44,512 nucleotides of DNA from Anaeramoeba ignava (GCA_028826165.1 JAPDFW010000051.1:1-44512), one strand, 5' to 3'. Positions 20,606-32,990 are shown, numbered from the stretch's first letter. Notes: generated from the letters alone by a model not told the origin. Numbers and translations: made by a program.

Positions 20606-22845
20606 ATGATAGAAAAAGAAGCAAAAAATTTCCTTATAAATTTTGCCAATCAAACTGTTCCCATTCAAATTAAATCAAACTTATCTAATTTTATAGCACT
20701 TACAACTGGAGACAAAGAAGAATATTCAAAATTACATCAATCCAAATTAGAACTTCATAAAATTTATTCAAATCCAGAAACGTTTGAAATTATGAAGAAA
20801 TTTAAAGAATCAAAAGAGATTTCTGATTCAATGATTAAAAGAGAAATTGAGGTTCTTTATCCAGAATTTGTTGAAAATCAAGGTTCAAAATTAAAAGAAG
20901 AGATTTTAACAATTGAGACTGAAATTCAAGAAGTTTTTTCGAAGTTTCGAGTTAATTTTAAAGGGAAAGAGATTAATGATAATGAAGTTGATAAAATTTT
21001 GATTGAATCTATTGATAATAAGGAGTTAGAAGATGTATGGTTTGCAAGTAAACAAATTGGAGGAAGAGTTGCACCTACTGTTTTGAAGCTTGTTAAATTA
21101 CGGAATAAATTAGCGAATGAATTAGGTGAATTAATAATATTAATTTTATAAATTTGATTATAAATGAATATTATAAATGAATATTATAAATGAATATTAT
21201 AATTGAATATTATAAATGAATATTATAAATTGAATTTTATAATTGAATATTATAAATCAATTTTATAAATGAATATTATAAATGAATATTGTAATTGAAT
21301 ATTATAAATCTATATTATAAATGAATATTATAAATGAATATTATAAATGAATATTATAAATTAATATTATAAATGAATATTATAAATGAATATTATAAAT
21401 GAATATTATAAATTGAATATTATAAATGAATATTATAAATGAATATTATAAATGAATATTATAAATGAATATTATAAATGAATATTATAAATGAATATTA
21501 TAAATGAATATTATAAATGAATATTATAAATGAATATTATAAATGAATTTTATAAATGAATTTTATAAAATGAATATTATAAAAGAATATTATAAATTGA
21601 ATATTATAAATGAATATTATAAATGAATATTATAAATTAATATTATAAATGAATATTATAAATTAATATTATAATTGAATATTATAAATGAATATTATAA
21701 GTGAATATTATAAATGAATATTATAAATTAATTAATTTTATATCAATTTTGAATACTCAAAAGGTTTCGAGAATTATTACAAAATGGCAATGCAACTTTC
21801 AGAACAAGATCCAAATCACATCAATAAAATTTTTGATGAATTAGAAAAACTAACAACTCCAAACTTTAAAAAACAAAAAGAACAAATTGATAATTTTTGC
21901 TCAACAAAATACAACATAAAAAAAGAAGAATTAATGGTTTGGCATTATCAAAACAGATTTTTCCAAGCTCCACCACAAATCCATAACGAAGACATGAATA
22001 AATACTTCACAGACAAAGATATTGTTGAGATCACAAAGAATTTCTATTCAAATAATTACGATCCAAAAAGTGTCAAAGAAATATTTGAAAAGAGTAGTCT
22101 TTTCCCAAAAGAAAACAAGTACCAACATGCATGTTGTTTAAGTATCGATAACGGAATTGATACTCGAGTTATTTGCAATGTTGTTCCAAATTATTACTGG
22201 TTCTCAACACTTATTCATGAATTTGCACATGCAATGACTTGCAAATTTGTCGAAGAATCACTTCCTTGGATTCTTCGCACTTACAATCACTTGATCACAA
22301 CTGAAGCTGTTGCACTTCTTTATGAAGATCTTGCAAGCAATGCAAATTTTCTAGTTGGAATTGGAATTCTTCCTAAAAATGAGGAAAAAAAAACAGGCGT
22401 TATTTTGGATCAAATAAGAAAACTTAAACAAGTTGTTTTTGCTCAATTTTCTCAAGTTATGTTTAGATTCGAACAAGAATTATATCAAAAAGAATTAACT
22501 GAAAAAGAAGCAAATATTTTATGGTGGAATCTTGTTGAGAAATATCAATTACTCAAAAAACCTCCTAATTATGAAAATGTTTGTGGTTGGGCTTCTAAAA
22601 TTCATCTTGCGCTTAATCCTTGTTATTATCATTTCTATTTGATTGGTTTTCTTATTCAATCTCAACTCAAAGATTTTATTCTTTCTAATTTTGGAAATAA
22701 TTGGATTGAAAATTTGAAAATTTCCGATTATTTAATCCAGAATGTTATTCGTCCTGGGAAAACAATTTCTTGGTTAGAATTGGTTAAGAAAGCAACAGGA
22801 AAAGAATTATCATCTGAAAGTTATATCAAAGAATATCTTAATTAA
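20606..22845 (+). CDS. M2-like (bacterial-type) zinc metallopeptidase
   Basis: Gluzincin peptidase. Two exons, 20606-21125 and 21764-22845, join in phase 1 at Gly-Phe (NELG/FENYYKM) and give 533 residues with no frame break. The second exon carries WHYQNRFFQAPP, then the zinc motif HEFAH at residues 325-329 and the third ligand in TTEA, Glu354. The 24-residue spacing after HEFAH and the LPWILRTYNHLITTEA block fit the bacterial M2/M3-like carboxypeptidase or dipeptidase family rather than animal ACE. No signal peptide or membrane segment is visible, so it is probably cytosolic and involved in peptide turnover. The conserved NELGFENYY across the junction proves the splice sites. Substrate is unknown. 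A bacterial-like gene with a repeat-filled intron suggests an old transfer, which is inference. Confidence 0.85.
21126..21763 (+). repeat. intron filled with a 13-bp tandem repeat
   Basis: The intron starts GTGAAT and ends TCAAAAG. From about 21150 to 21735 it is a tandem array of the 13-mer ATAAATGAATATT, with variants (ATAATTGAATATT, ATAAATTAATATT). Roughly 45 units by length. The unit includes ATG and GAA but no sustained frame. Confidence 0.85.
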
Positions 22846-22905
22846 TTTTTTCACAATATTTTCCATTTCTTTTATGAATGATTTCAATAAAAGTTTTCTC
22901 TTCTT
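22846..22905. other. 3' flank of the M2-like peptidase
   Basis: Short non-repetitive stretch with an AATAAA at 22886-22891, about 40 nt after the stop. This could be the polyadenylation signal. The tandem array starts right after it. Confidence 0.4.
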
Positions 22906-25332
22906 AATTTTGATTAAATTTTGATTAAATTTTGATTAAATTTTGATTAAATTTTGATTAAATTTTGATTAAATTTTGATTTAATTTTGATTTAATTTTG
23001 ATTTAATTTTGATTTAATTTTGATTTAATTTTGATTTAATTTTGATTTAATTTTGATTTAAATTTTGATTAAATTTTGATTAAATTTTGATTAAATTTTG
23101 ATTTAATTTTGATTTAAATTTTGATTTAATTTTGATTTAATTTTAATTAAATTTTGATTAAATTTTGATTTAAATTTTGATTTAATTTTGATTTAATTTT
23201 GATTTAATTTTGATTTAATTTTGATTTAATTTTGATTTAATTTTGATTTAATTTTGATTTAATTTTGATTAAATTTTGATTAAATTTTGATTAAATTTTG
23301 ATTAAATTTTGATTTAATTTTGATTTAAATTTTGATTTAATTTTGATTTAAATTTTAATTAAATTTTGATTAAATTTTGATTTAAATTTTGATTTAATTT
23401 TGATTTAATTTTGATTTAATTTTGATTTAATTTTGATTTAATTTTGATTTAATTTTGATTTAATTTTGATTTAATTTTGATTTAATTTTGATTTAATTTT
23501 GATTTAATTTTGATTTAATTTTGATTTAATTTTGATTAAATTTTGATTTAATTTTGATTTAATTTTGATTTAATTTTGATTTAATTTTGATTTAATTTTG
23601 ATTAAATTTTGATTTAATTTTGATTTAATTTTGATTAAATTTTGATTAAATTTTGATTTAATTTTGATTTAATTTTGATTAAATTTTAATTTAATTTTAA
23701 TTTAATTTTGATTTAATTTTGATTTAATTTTGATTAAATTTTGATTTAATTTTAATTTAATTTTGATTTAATTTTGATTAAATTTTGATTAAATTTTAAT
23801 TTAATTTTAATTTAATTTTGATTAAATTTTGATTAAATTTTGATTAAATTTTAATTAAATTTTGATTTAATTTTAATTTAATTTTGATTTAATTTTGATT
23901 TAATTTTGATTTAATTTTGATTAAATTTTGATTTAATTTTGATTAAATTTTAATTTAATTTTAATTTAATTTTGATTTAATTTTGATTAAATTTTGATTT
24001 AATTTTGATTAAATTTTAATTAAATTTTGATTTAATTTTGATTTAATTTTGATTTAATTTTGATTAAATTTTAATTTAATTTTGATTTAATTTGATTTAA
24101 TTTTAATTTAATTTTGATTTAATTTTGATTAAATTTTGATTAAATTTTAATTTAATTTTGATTTAATTTTGATTTAATTTTGATTAAATTTTGATTAAAT
24201 TTTGATTTAATTTTAATTTAATTTTGATTTAATTTTGATTAAATTTTGATTTAATTTTAATTTAATTTTGATTTAATTTTGATTAAATTTTGATTAAATT
24301 TTGATTTAATTTTGATTTAATTTTGATTAAATTTTGATTTAATTTTGATTAAATTTTGATTTAATTTTGATTTAATTTTGATTTAATTTTGATTAAATTT
24401 TGATTTAATTTTAATTTAATTTTAATTTAATTTTAATTTAATTTTGATTTAATTTTGATTAAATTTTGATTTAATTTTGATTAAATTTTGATTTTTAATT
24501 TTGATTTAATTTTGATTTAATTTTGAGTTACCAATTTTGATTAAATTTTGATTTAATTTTGATCAAATTTTGATTTAATTTTAATTTAATTTTGATTTAA
24601 ATTTGATTTAATTTTGATTAAATTTTAATTAAATTTTGATTTAATTTTAATTTTAATTTAATTTTGATTTAATTTTGATTAAATTTTGATTTAATTTTGA
24701 TTAAATTTTGATTTAATTTTGATTAAATTTTGATTAAATTTTGATTTAATTTTGATTAAATTTTGATTTAATTTTGATTTAATTTTGATTAAATTTTGAT
24801 TTAATTTTGATTTAATTTTAATTTAATTTTGATTTAATTTTAATTAAATTTTGATTAAATTTTAATTTAATTTTAATTTAATTTTGATTAAATTTTAATT
24901 AAATTTTGATTTAATTTTGATTAAATTTTGATTTAATTTTGATTTAATTTTGATTTAATTTTGATTTGATTTTGATTTAATTTTGATTTGATTTGATTTA
25001 ATTTAGATTTAATTTTAATTTAATTTTGATTTAATTTTGATTAAATTTTGATTTAATTTTGATTAAATTTTGATTTAATTTTAATTTAATTTTGATTTAA
25101 TTTTAATTTAATTTTGATTTAATTTTGATTTAATTTTGATTTAATTTTGATTTGATTTGATTTAATTTAGATTTAATTTTAATTTAATTTTGATTTAATT
25201 TTGATTAAATTTTGATTAAATTTTGATTTAATTTTGATTAAATTTTGATTTAATTTTGATTAAATTTTGATTTAATTTTAATTTAATTTTGATTTAATTT
25301 TGATTAAATTTTGATTTAATTTTAATTTAATT
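22906..25332. repeat. 2.4-kb minisatellite of an 11-bp unit
   Basis: Tandem array of GATTTAATTTT with two common variants, GATTAAATTTT and AATTTAATTTT, all 11 bp; about 220 units by length. The plus strand has almost no C. The main interruption is GAGTTACCAATTTTG near 24523. Runs of one variant alternate with runs of another, as expected of local duplication. It lies between two plus-strand genes (M2-like peptidase and NAPRT), is not a multiple of three, and has no coding potential. Confidence 0.92.
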
Positions 25333-25477
25333 CGCTTTTCTTCTCCTTTTCTTTTCAATTTCAATTTCTTCTCCTTTTTTTTTCTTTTTTTAAATGTTAT
25401 CTTTTAAGAAAAAACAAAAAGAAAAAAAAAAAGCAAAAAATTTTTTACATTTTTTTTTCATTTTTCAAAATTAACAA
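25333..25477 (+). promoter_or_regulatory. NAPRT upstream region
   Basis: Pyrimidine-rich segment (about 25333-25390), an A-rich stretch, then TTTTTTTTTCATTTTTC directly before the NAPRT start. This is the same leader type as elsewhere. Confidence 0.4.
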
Positions 25478-28002
25478 ATGTTAAAAATAAAAACAACAAA
25501 TTCCTTAGTGACCCCATTGCTAACGGATAAATATCAGTTAACAATGGCATATGCATATTGGAAATCAGAAAAGCAAAATCAAGATGCAGTATTTGATTTA
25601 TTTTTTCGAAAAAACCCATTCAAAGGAGAATTTACAGTATTTGGAGGATTAGACGAAGTTATCAAATTCTTGCACAACTTTAAATTCCAACAAGATGATA
25701 TTGATTATCTTAAAACAACAATGCCAAATTGCGAACAAGGTTTCTTTGATTATCTCCTTTCTTTAGACGTTTCAAAAGTCAAACTTTTTGCTATTGATCA
25801 CGGTACAATTTGCTTTCCAAAAATTCCGTTAGTTCGTGTTCAAGGTCCTCTTGCTGTTGTTCAACTTTTGGAAACTCCCCTTTTAAATCTTATTAATTAT
25901 CCAAGTTTGATGGCTACTAATGCTGCTAGATTTAAACTTGCTAGTGGTCCTAAAGTTACTTTGTTGGAATTCGGTTGCAGAAGAGCTCAAGGTTTGTTTT
26001 CTTAATATAAGTCAATTTTATTTCAATTTTAAATTAATTTTAAATCAATTTTAAATCAATATTAATTCAATTTTATATTAATTTTATATCAATTTTATAT
26101 CAATTTTAAATCAATTTTAAATCAATTTTATTTCAATTTTATTTCAATTTTAAATCAATTTTAAATCAATTTTATATTAATTTTATATCAATTTTAAATC
26201 AATTTTAAATCAATTTTAAATCAATTTTAAATCAATTTTATATCAATTTTATATCAATTTTAAATCAATTTTAAATCAATTTTAAGTTAATTTTAAATCA
26301 ATTTTATATCAATTTTATATCAATTTTAAATCAATTTTATATCAATTTTAAATCAATTTTATATCAATTTTATATCAATTTTAAATCAATTTTATATTAA
26401 TTTTAAATCAATTTTAAATCAATTTTAAATCAATTTTATATCAATTTTATATCAATTTTAAATTAATTTTATATTAATTTTAAATCAATATTAATTAAAT
26501 TTTAAATAGGACCTGATGGTGCAATTTCTGCTTCTAAATATAGTTTTGTTGGAGGTTTTGATGCGACAAGTCATGTTGAAGCAGGAAAACTTTTTGGAAT
26601 TCCAATTCAAGGAACTCATGCTCATTCATTTGTTTCTTCATATATGGACTTTTCTGATATTAAAAATCCAACTTTAAAAGATTCAAAAGGAGAAAAAGAA
26701 GGTTTGCAAAAATAAAATATTTAAATCAAATTAAATCGAAATCAAATTAAATCAAATTAAAATATTTAAATCAAATCAAATCAATTCAATTCAAATTAAA
26801 TCAAATAAAATATTTAAATCAAATTAAATCAAATTAAAATATTTAAATCAAATTAAATTAATTTAAAATAAATCTAAATTAAATTAAATTAAATCAAATA
26901 AAATATTTAATTCAAATTAAATCAAATTAAATCAAATTAAATCAAAATTAAATCAAAATTAAATCAAAATTAATTTAAAATAATTAAATTAAATTAAATT
27001 AAATCAAATTAAATCAAATTAATTCAATTCAAATTAAATCAAATTAAATGAAAATATTTAATTTAAATTAAATTAAATTCAAATCAATTTGAAAAAAAAA
27101 AGTCAATTTTGTCGAATTCACACTTGAAGCAAGAAAAGAAACAGGATATTTAAACACAAACGATTCTGAATTAGCAGCATTTATTGGATATGCACTATCA
27201 TTTCCCGATGGATTCCTAGCATTAGTGGACACATATGATACACTTTTAAGCGGAGTACCAAATTTCTTAACAGTAGCATATTCACTGCACAAATTAGGAT
27301 ACAAATCAGTTGGAATCCGTTTAGATTCTGGAGATCTAGCAGAACTTTCGAAACAATCAAGAAAAATGTTTACTGAATGTGGAGAAAAATTTGGAGTTGA
27401 TTATTTCAAAGATTTTTCGGATTGTTGCCAGTAACGACATTAACGAACCTGCTATTCATAAATTGAATGCAAATAATCACGAAATCAACGTGTTTGGAAT
27501 CGGTACTCATTTGGTTACTTGCCAAGCACAACCTGCTTTGGGATGTGTTTTCAAGCTCGTAGAAATTGATGGAGTTCCAAGAATTAAATTATCAAACGAA
27601 TTGATTAAAATCACAATTCCAGGAAAAAAAGAAGCTTACCGACTTTTTGGAAAGGATAATCAACCGCTTCTTGATGTTTTAGTTAAAACTGATTCTGAAC
27701 AGATTCCTAAAGTTGGAGAGAGATTTTTATGCAGAGATCCTGCAATTGAATCAAAAAGAATGGTTGTTACTCCTTCAAAAGTTGTTCCTCTTCATTCTTG
27801 CTATTGGGATGGTAAGCAAGTTAAGGATGTTCCTTCTCTTGCTGAGACTAGAAAGTTTGTTCTTCAACAATTGGAAAATATTAATCCTGTTCATCTTGAT
27901 TTGTTAAAGCCTAAACAATATCCTGTTACTTTGAGTGATGAACTTTATCATTTCCTTCATGATCTTTGGTTGAAAGAACAACCACCTATTGAGCTTAAAT
28001 AA
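25478..28002 (+). CDS. NAPRT: nicotinate phosphoribosyltransferase
   Basis: Converts nicotinate and PRPP (with ATP) to nicotinate mononucleotide, the first step of the Preiss-Handler route to NAD. Three exons, 25478-25991, 26510-26701 and 27103-28002, join in phase 1 both times. Landmarks: [15 protein letters not shown] near the N-terminus, [20 protein letters not shown] across junction 1, GTHAHSF (carrying the histidine phosphorylated in this family), [21 protein letters not shown] and [10 protein letters not shown]. One extra base near 27405-27415, probably in a T5 run, breaks exon 3; correcting it gives about 534 residues, as in human NAPRT. No targeting sequence is visible. Both introns are tandem repeats. 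Confidence 0.94.
25992..26509 (+). repeat. NAPRT intron 1, 11-bp array
   Basis: GTTTGT to AAATAG. Almost entirely tandem CAATTTTAAAT and CAATTTTATAT units of 11 bp. The sense strand has almost no G, so cryptic GT and AG sites are rare. Confidence 0.85.
26702..27102 (+). repeat. NAPRT intron 2, AAATC/AAATT repeat
   Basis: GTTTGC to AAAAAG. Degenerate AAATTAAATC and AAAATATTTAAATC repeats with very few G on the sense strand. Removal joins GEKE to VNFVEF in phase 1. Confidence 0.8.
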
Positions 28003-28585
28003 TTTTCCATTCCAAAAATTCAAAATCAAAATTAAAATTAAAATTAAAATCAAAATTAAAATCAATTTTAAAATTAAAATCCAATTCAAAATTAAAATTA
28101 AATTCAAAATTAAAATTAAAATCAATTTTAAAATTAAAATTAAAATTAAAATTAAAATTAAAATTAAATTCAAAATTAAAATTAAAATTAAAATCAAAAT
28201 TAAAATTAAAATTAAAATTAAAATCAAAATCAAAATTAAAATTAAAATTAAATTTAAAATTAAAATTTTGCTTTTTTTTAATAAGGGAAAGAAAAGAAAA
28301 AAATTTTTTTAATTAATTAATTAAAAGAAAAGAAAAAATTTTTTTATTTCAAATTTTTTTTTTCATTTTTCTTTTTGTTTCTTTTAATTAATTAATTAAT
28401 TTTTATTTTTAATTTTAATTTAAAAAAAAAAAGAAAAAAAAATTTTTTTTTAACAACTTGTTACAAAAAAAAAAAACAAAAACTGTTGTTTATTCAATTG
28501 ATTTGATTTATTGAATTGATTTGATTTATTCAATTTATTTTATTTCAATATAATTTATTTAAATAATAAAAATAATAAATTTAAA
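28003..28585. other. intergenic: hexamer array and LRR-PP2C upstream region
   Basis: From about 28020 to 28268 lies an AAAATT/AAAATC hexamer array directly after the NAPRT stop. The rest is A/T tracts, a CATTTTTCTTTTTG leader near 28355-28380, a short TTGATTTGATTTATTGAA repeat (28490-28540) and AAT-rich sequence before the ATG. No RNA gene is recognised. Confidence 0.6.
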
Positions 28586-31500
28586 ATGGGAGGTTGTTCA
28601 TCAAAAAAGAAAAACCCAATTGAAAACTTAGGATTTGTTGGAATGAAACTAGACAAAGTGCCAGGAATCATAAAATTATGCTATCAATTAAACTCATTAG
28701 ATTTAAGCGACAACAAAATCAAAAAACTGCCTAATGCTTTAGTGGAACAGGATTCAATTACGAATTTCACGTGGAAAAACAACAAATTGAAGAAAATTCC
28801 AAATAATTTATTTGACATGAAAAATATTCAATATTTGGATTTAAGTATGAACAAAATTGAATCGATCCCGGACAAAATACAGAAACTCACAAAGCTCATA
28901 GAACTTGACTTGCACGAGAATTCCATTCGTTCGTTTCCCGAACTCAGCTTTGGCTATTTGTCGTCTTTAAGAAAACTGAACGTCTCGCGGAACTGCATTG
29001 AGAAAATACCGGAATGTTTTCAAAATTTAAATAGTCTTCGCGAACTTGATTTAAGTGGGAATTATTTGTGGATCGTCCCAATGCACTTCTCAAGACTAAC
29101 TGCCCTGGAGGTTCTTAACGTCTCCCACAACACCATAAAATCCCTTGAAATTGGAACCGGTTTAGAAGGTCTTGTTTCGTTAAATCGGTTTGATTTTTCA
29201 TTCAACTTAATCGATAGTATTCCGGAATCGATTGCTCATTTGCATAATATAAGAGTCATACTTGGCGAATCGAACAATATATCGATCATAAACAATGAGT
29301 TTGGAAACTTGCAGAACTTATCCCAGCTTTCTTTGGAAAAAACAAGTTACGAGCTTTACCTGAAAATTTCGAAAATTTAAATTCTTGTCTTTTGGAACTA
29401 AATTTGAGATCCAATGAATTCACTATTATTCCCGATGTTATTAATAATCTTTCTTCTCTCCAGCTCCTGATTCTTTCTCACAACACCATTTCCACTTTTT
29501 AGTCTTCATCTTCCAAAACTATTTGAACTCGACTTGGCATATAACAATTTGGAATTTTTCTCCGATAACGCTTTTGCGGATCTGGGACTTCTTTCCAAAA
29601 TCAATTTATCGAACAATCTTATTCGAGGGTTGCCACCATCAATCTCCGAAATGGCAAACTTGATTATTTTGAATTTATCAGGAAACCAACTTGAGACACT
29701 ACCAAAAGAAATCGGATTTCTCACAAGTTTGGCCGAATTGGATCTTTCTTGCAATCAACTACGCGTTCTTCCTGAAGAGATTGGCAAGCTTGATTCAGTT
29801 TACAAGATGATTCTGAACAACAACAAACTCTCATCACTTCCAGAATCCTTCTCAGAAATCAAAAGCTTGAGCGCACTTAATATTTCTTCAAATTTGTTCA
29901 CTTCGATTCCTTCATCTGTTTTCTCACTTCCAAGACTACAGAAGCTATATGCCTCGCACTGCCGCTTGCGTATCGTTCCTTCAAACTTCATGCTCTTAAT
30001 GACTCTTAAAGAAATCAATCTCAGTGACAATAGAATCATGTTCGTTTCTCCATTAGTTGGAAGTATGCGATCCCTGTCAGAAATCAATCTTAGTAATAAT
30101 AAAATTACCGAAATTCCTGACGCATTTTTTGAACACGGTTCATCCTCAAAAACTTCCTTGACAAAAATAGATCTATCTCACAATAAAATCGAAAAATTTA
30201 ATCCTTTATGGTTCAATTTGGTAAACTTGCAAGAACTTGATCTTTCTCATAATAAAATCTCAGAAATTCCATCCGAAGGTTTTGAAAACTTCCACAATCT
30301 CGAATCACTCAAACTTTCCTTCAATAATTGCATGAATTTAGACTTATCATCTGCCAAGAAAATTGCAAAACTTCAATTTTTACATTTAGAAGGAAATTCA
30401 CTTTCTTCCTCATTTGAGAATCTTCTCATAAAAATATCCTCCAAAAACCCCCAGCAATCTACATATAAACGAACAAACGAAAAGCCTGAAGTTCTCATAC
30501 CTCGTCTCTATACACAGCGTTCACGCGCTTTGATTTCAACAGGAAATACGCCACCTTCGTTTGATTTCCCTAATATAAAAGAAATTCTTATTAATCCCCA
30601 AAATTTTACTTCTTTTGCAAGAAATATTTTTTGGAAAAGTTCCCGTTTCAATATCGGTTATTGTGAAACAAAAGGAAGAAGAATATCAATGGAGGATAGT
30701 GTTGATATTCGTGGAAATTTCGCAAATTTTTCAAATGTTGATTTTTTTGCTGTTTATGATGGTCATAAAGGTAGATTTACTGCTGATTTTCTTGCTGCTG
30801 TTTTTTCTGATTTGTTTAAGGAAAAATTACTTAAATTATTTCCTTCTTTGAAAAAAAATACCACTTCATTTGATTATTCGAAAGTGGATTTAAAAGAGGA
30901 AGAAGAATATGATAATATTTTATTATCGAATCAAAATGAAAATGAAAATCAAAATCAAAATCAAAATCAAAATCAAAATGAAAATCAAAATCATAATAAT
31001 AATGAAAATCAAAATGAAAATCAAAATAATAATGAAAATAATAATGAAAATCAAAATCAAAATCAAAATGAAAATCAAAATCAAAATCAAAATCAAAATC
31101 AAAATCAAAATGAAAATCAAAATCATAATAATAATGAAAATCAAAATAAAAATCAAAATAATAATGAAAATAATAATCAAAATCAAAATTTAAATGAAAA
31201 TCAAAATCAAAATGAAAATCAAAATCAAAATGAAAATCAAAATGATAATGAAAATAAAAATCAAAATGAAAATCAAAATCAAAATTTAAATGAAAATCAA
31301 AATAATAATGAAGCATTGGAGCTCGATATTCAAGAAAACCCAAAAACAACATCCAATAACAAAAATCAATATCAAACATTACAACAAAAACTAACACTTC
31401 AAGAAGAAGAAAAATTTATACAATTACGACAAACATTTTATGAATTATATATTGAAATAAACAAAAAACTTGAAAAAATACAAACGGAAAGTGGAGCAAC

Positions 31501-32659
31501 AGCAGTAACATGTTTAATAGTAGAAAACAAATGTTTCACAATAAACGTTGGGGATTCAAGAGCAGTTCTAAGCCGAGGAACAAAGGCGTATCGACTGTCA
31601 TTTGATCACAAACCCAACGAACCTGAAGAGCAAGAAAGAATAAGAAAATTAGGAGGAATTGTGACTCGAGATGGAAGAGTTAACGGAATAATTGGAGTTT
31701 CAAGATCAATCGGTGATTTTTCATTTCAACCGTTTGTTTCATGTGAACCTTATGGATTTTCTTTTGAAATTCAAGAAAATGATGACTATCTCATATTGGC
31801 TTGTGATGGTGTTTGGGATGTTCTTAATGATCAAGAAGTGGTTGATATTGTGAATTCAATTAAAAATCCTTCAATCGCTGCTTTTTATCTTAGAAATATC
31901 GCTTTTTCAAAAGGAAGTAATGATAATATTTCTGTTGTTGTTGTTGATTTGAAACCAAAAAAAACTCGTGATTATTTCAAACAAAATCAAGACTTGATTT
32001 CTCAACTCGAACTCAAAGAAGAACAACTTGCTCAACAAGAATATAAAAATGATCAAGAAAGTACAAATTCTATTCAGTTACTTTCAAAAAAATTGTTTGA
32101 ATCTTCTCCTGATCTTCAAGTTGATGAACAGAATAATGATAATCTTGATTTGAATTTTGGTGATTTTCCCAAAAATAGCTTTATTACAAATCCTCGAAGA
32201 AGATATTATGATAAACCTCAATTTTTAAATTTAGATTTTGAAGAATATAATGATGAAAATAATGAAAATGAAAAAGATGAAAAAGATAAAAATGATGAAA
32301 AAGAAAATAATGATAATAATGAAAATGATAAAAATGATGAAAAAGAAAATAATGAAAATGATAAAAATAATGAAAAAGAAAATAATGAAAATAATGATAA
32401 AAATGATAAAAATGAAAATGATAAAAAAAATGATGAAAAAGAAAATAATGAAAATGATAAAAATAATGAAAAAGAAAATAATAATGAAAATGATAAAAAT
32501 GATAATAATGAAAATGATAAAAATAATGAAAATAATGAAAATGATGAAAAAGAAAATGAAAATAATGAAAATAATGATAAAAATAATGATGAAAATAATG
32601 AAAATAATGAAAATAATGATAAAAATGATAATAATGAAAAAGATGAAAATGAAAATTAA
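28586..32659 (+). CDS. leucine-rich repeat / PP2C-type protein phosphatase with N-myristoylation-like start
   Basis: About 1357 residues. The start MGGCSSKKK fits N-myristoylation of Gly2 and acylation of Cys4, so attachment to a membrane is likely. Residues about 35-600 are leucine-rich repeats (LxLxxNxLxxLP pattern). From about 687 comes a PP2C Ser/Thr phosphatase domain: RRISMED (Asp704), VYDGHKG (Asp725), SGATAV (969), VGDSRAVLSRG, DHKP, GVSRSIGD, ACDGVWD (Asp1074) and GSNDNIS. The metal-binding aspartates are present, so it should be active. The domain is split by an Asn/Gln/Glu tract at about 782-909. The tail (about 1230-1357) is an acidic Asn/Asp/Glu/Lys repeat. Two compensating single-base breaks lie in LRRs, a missing A near 29339 and an extra T near 29500. 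The layout resembles PHLPP-like phosphatases, without a PH domain. Confidence 0.9.
30930..31313 (+). repeat. in-frame (NQ/EN)n tract inside the PP2C domain
   Basis: Hexamers AATCAA and AATGAA, with AATAAT, encode about 128 residues of N, Q and E between the DGH motif and the SGATAV motif. All units are multiples of three, so the frame is kept. Confidence 0.85.
32240..32657 (+). repeat. in-frame N/D/E/K tract at the LRR-PP2C C-terminus
   Basis: AATGAT, AATGAA and AAAGAA units encode a highly charged tail right up to the stop codon. Probably disordered. Confidence 0.8.
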
Positions 32660-32990
32660 TCTCAAAAAATTAATAACTTCAAAATCTATTTCCATTTAAT
32701 TACTTTGATATTCTTATTTTATTTTCTTTTCTTTTTCTTTTTGTTTTTGTTTTTGTTTTTGTTGTTTTTGATTGAAGAAATTAATTGATTTTTAAATTAA
32801 TTTTTTTTTTATCAAAAATGAAAAAGAATGAAATGAAAAATTTAATTGATTTCTTTTCTTTTGTTTTGTTTTGGTTTTTATTCCTTTTAATTAATGATTT
32901 TCTTCTTAAATTTGAAAAGAAAAAAAGAGATTTTGAAATTGAATTTGGAAATTAAATTGAATTTAATTGAATTGAAAATTGAATTGAAAA
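32660..32990. other. convergent intergenic region
   Basis: Lies between the 3' ends of LRR-PP2C (plus) and dihydropyrimidinase (minus). T-rich with CTTTTT and GTTTTT runs, then TTGAATTGAAAA repeats next to the dihydropyrimidinase stop. No gene is seen. Confidence 0.5.

Noticed and set aside
22906-25332. CRISPR array or centromere/telomere repeat
   Set aside because: Units are contiguous without spacers, so not CRISPR. The array lies between ordinary genes and has no telomere-like G-run; a centromere role cannot be judged from 2.4 kb.
28003-28312. Open frames of Ile/Lys/Phe repeats after NAPRT
   Set aside because: Six-base AAAATT repeats stay open in several frames on both strands by composition alone.
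30831-31397. Antisense frame in LRR-PP2C rich in Asp/Phe/His/Tyr
   Set aside because: Shadow of the (NQ/EN)n coding tract; the sense frame holds the PP2C motifs.
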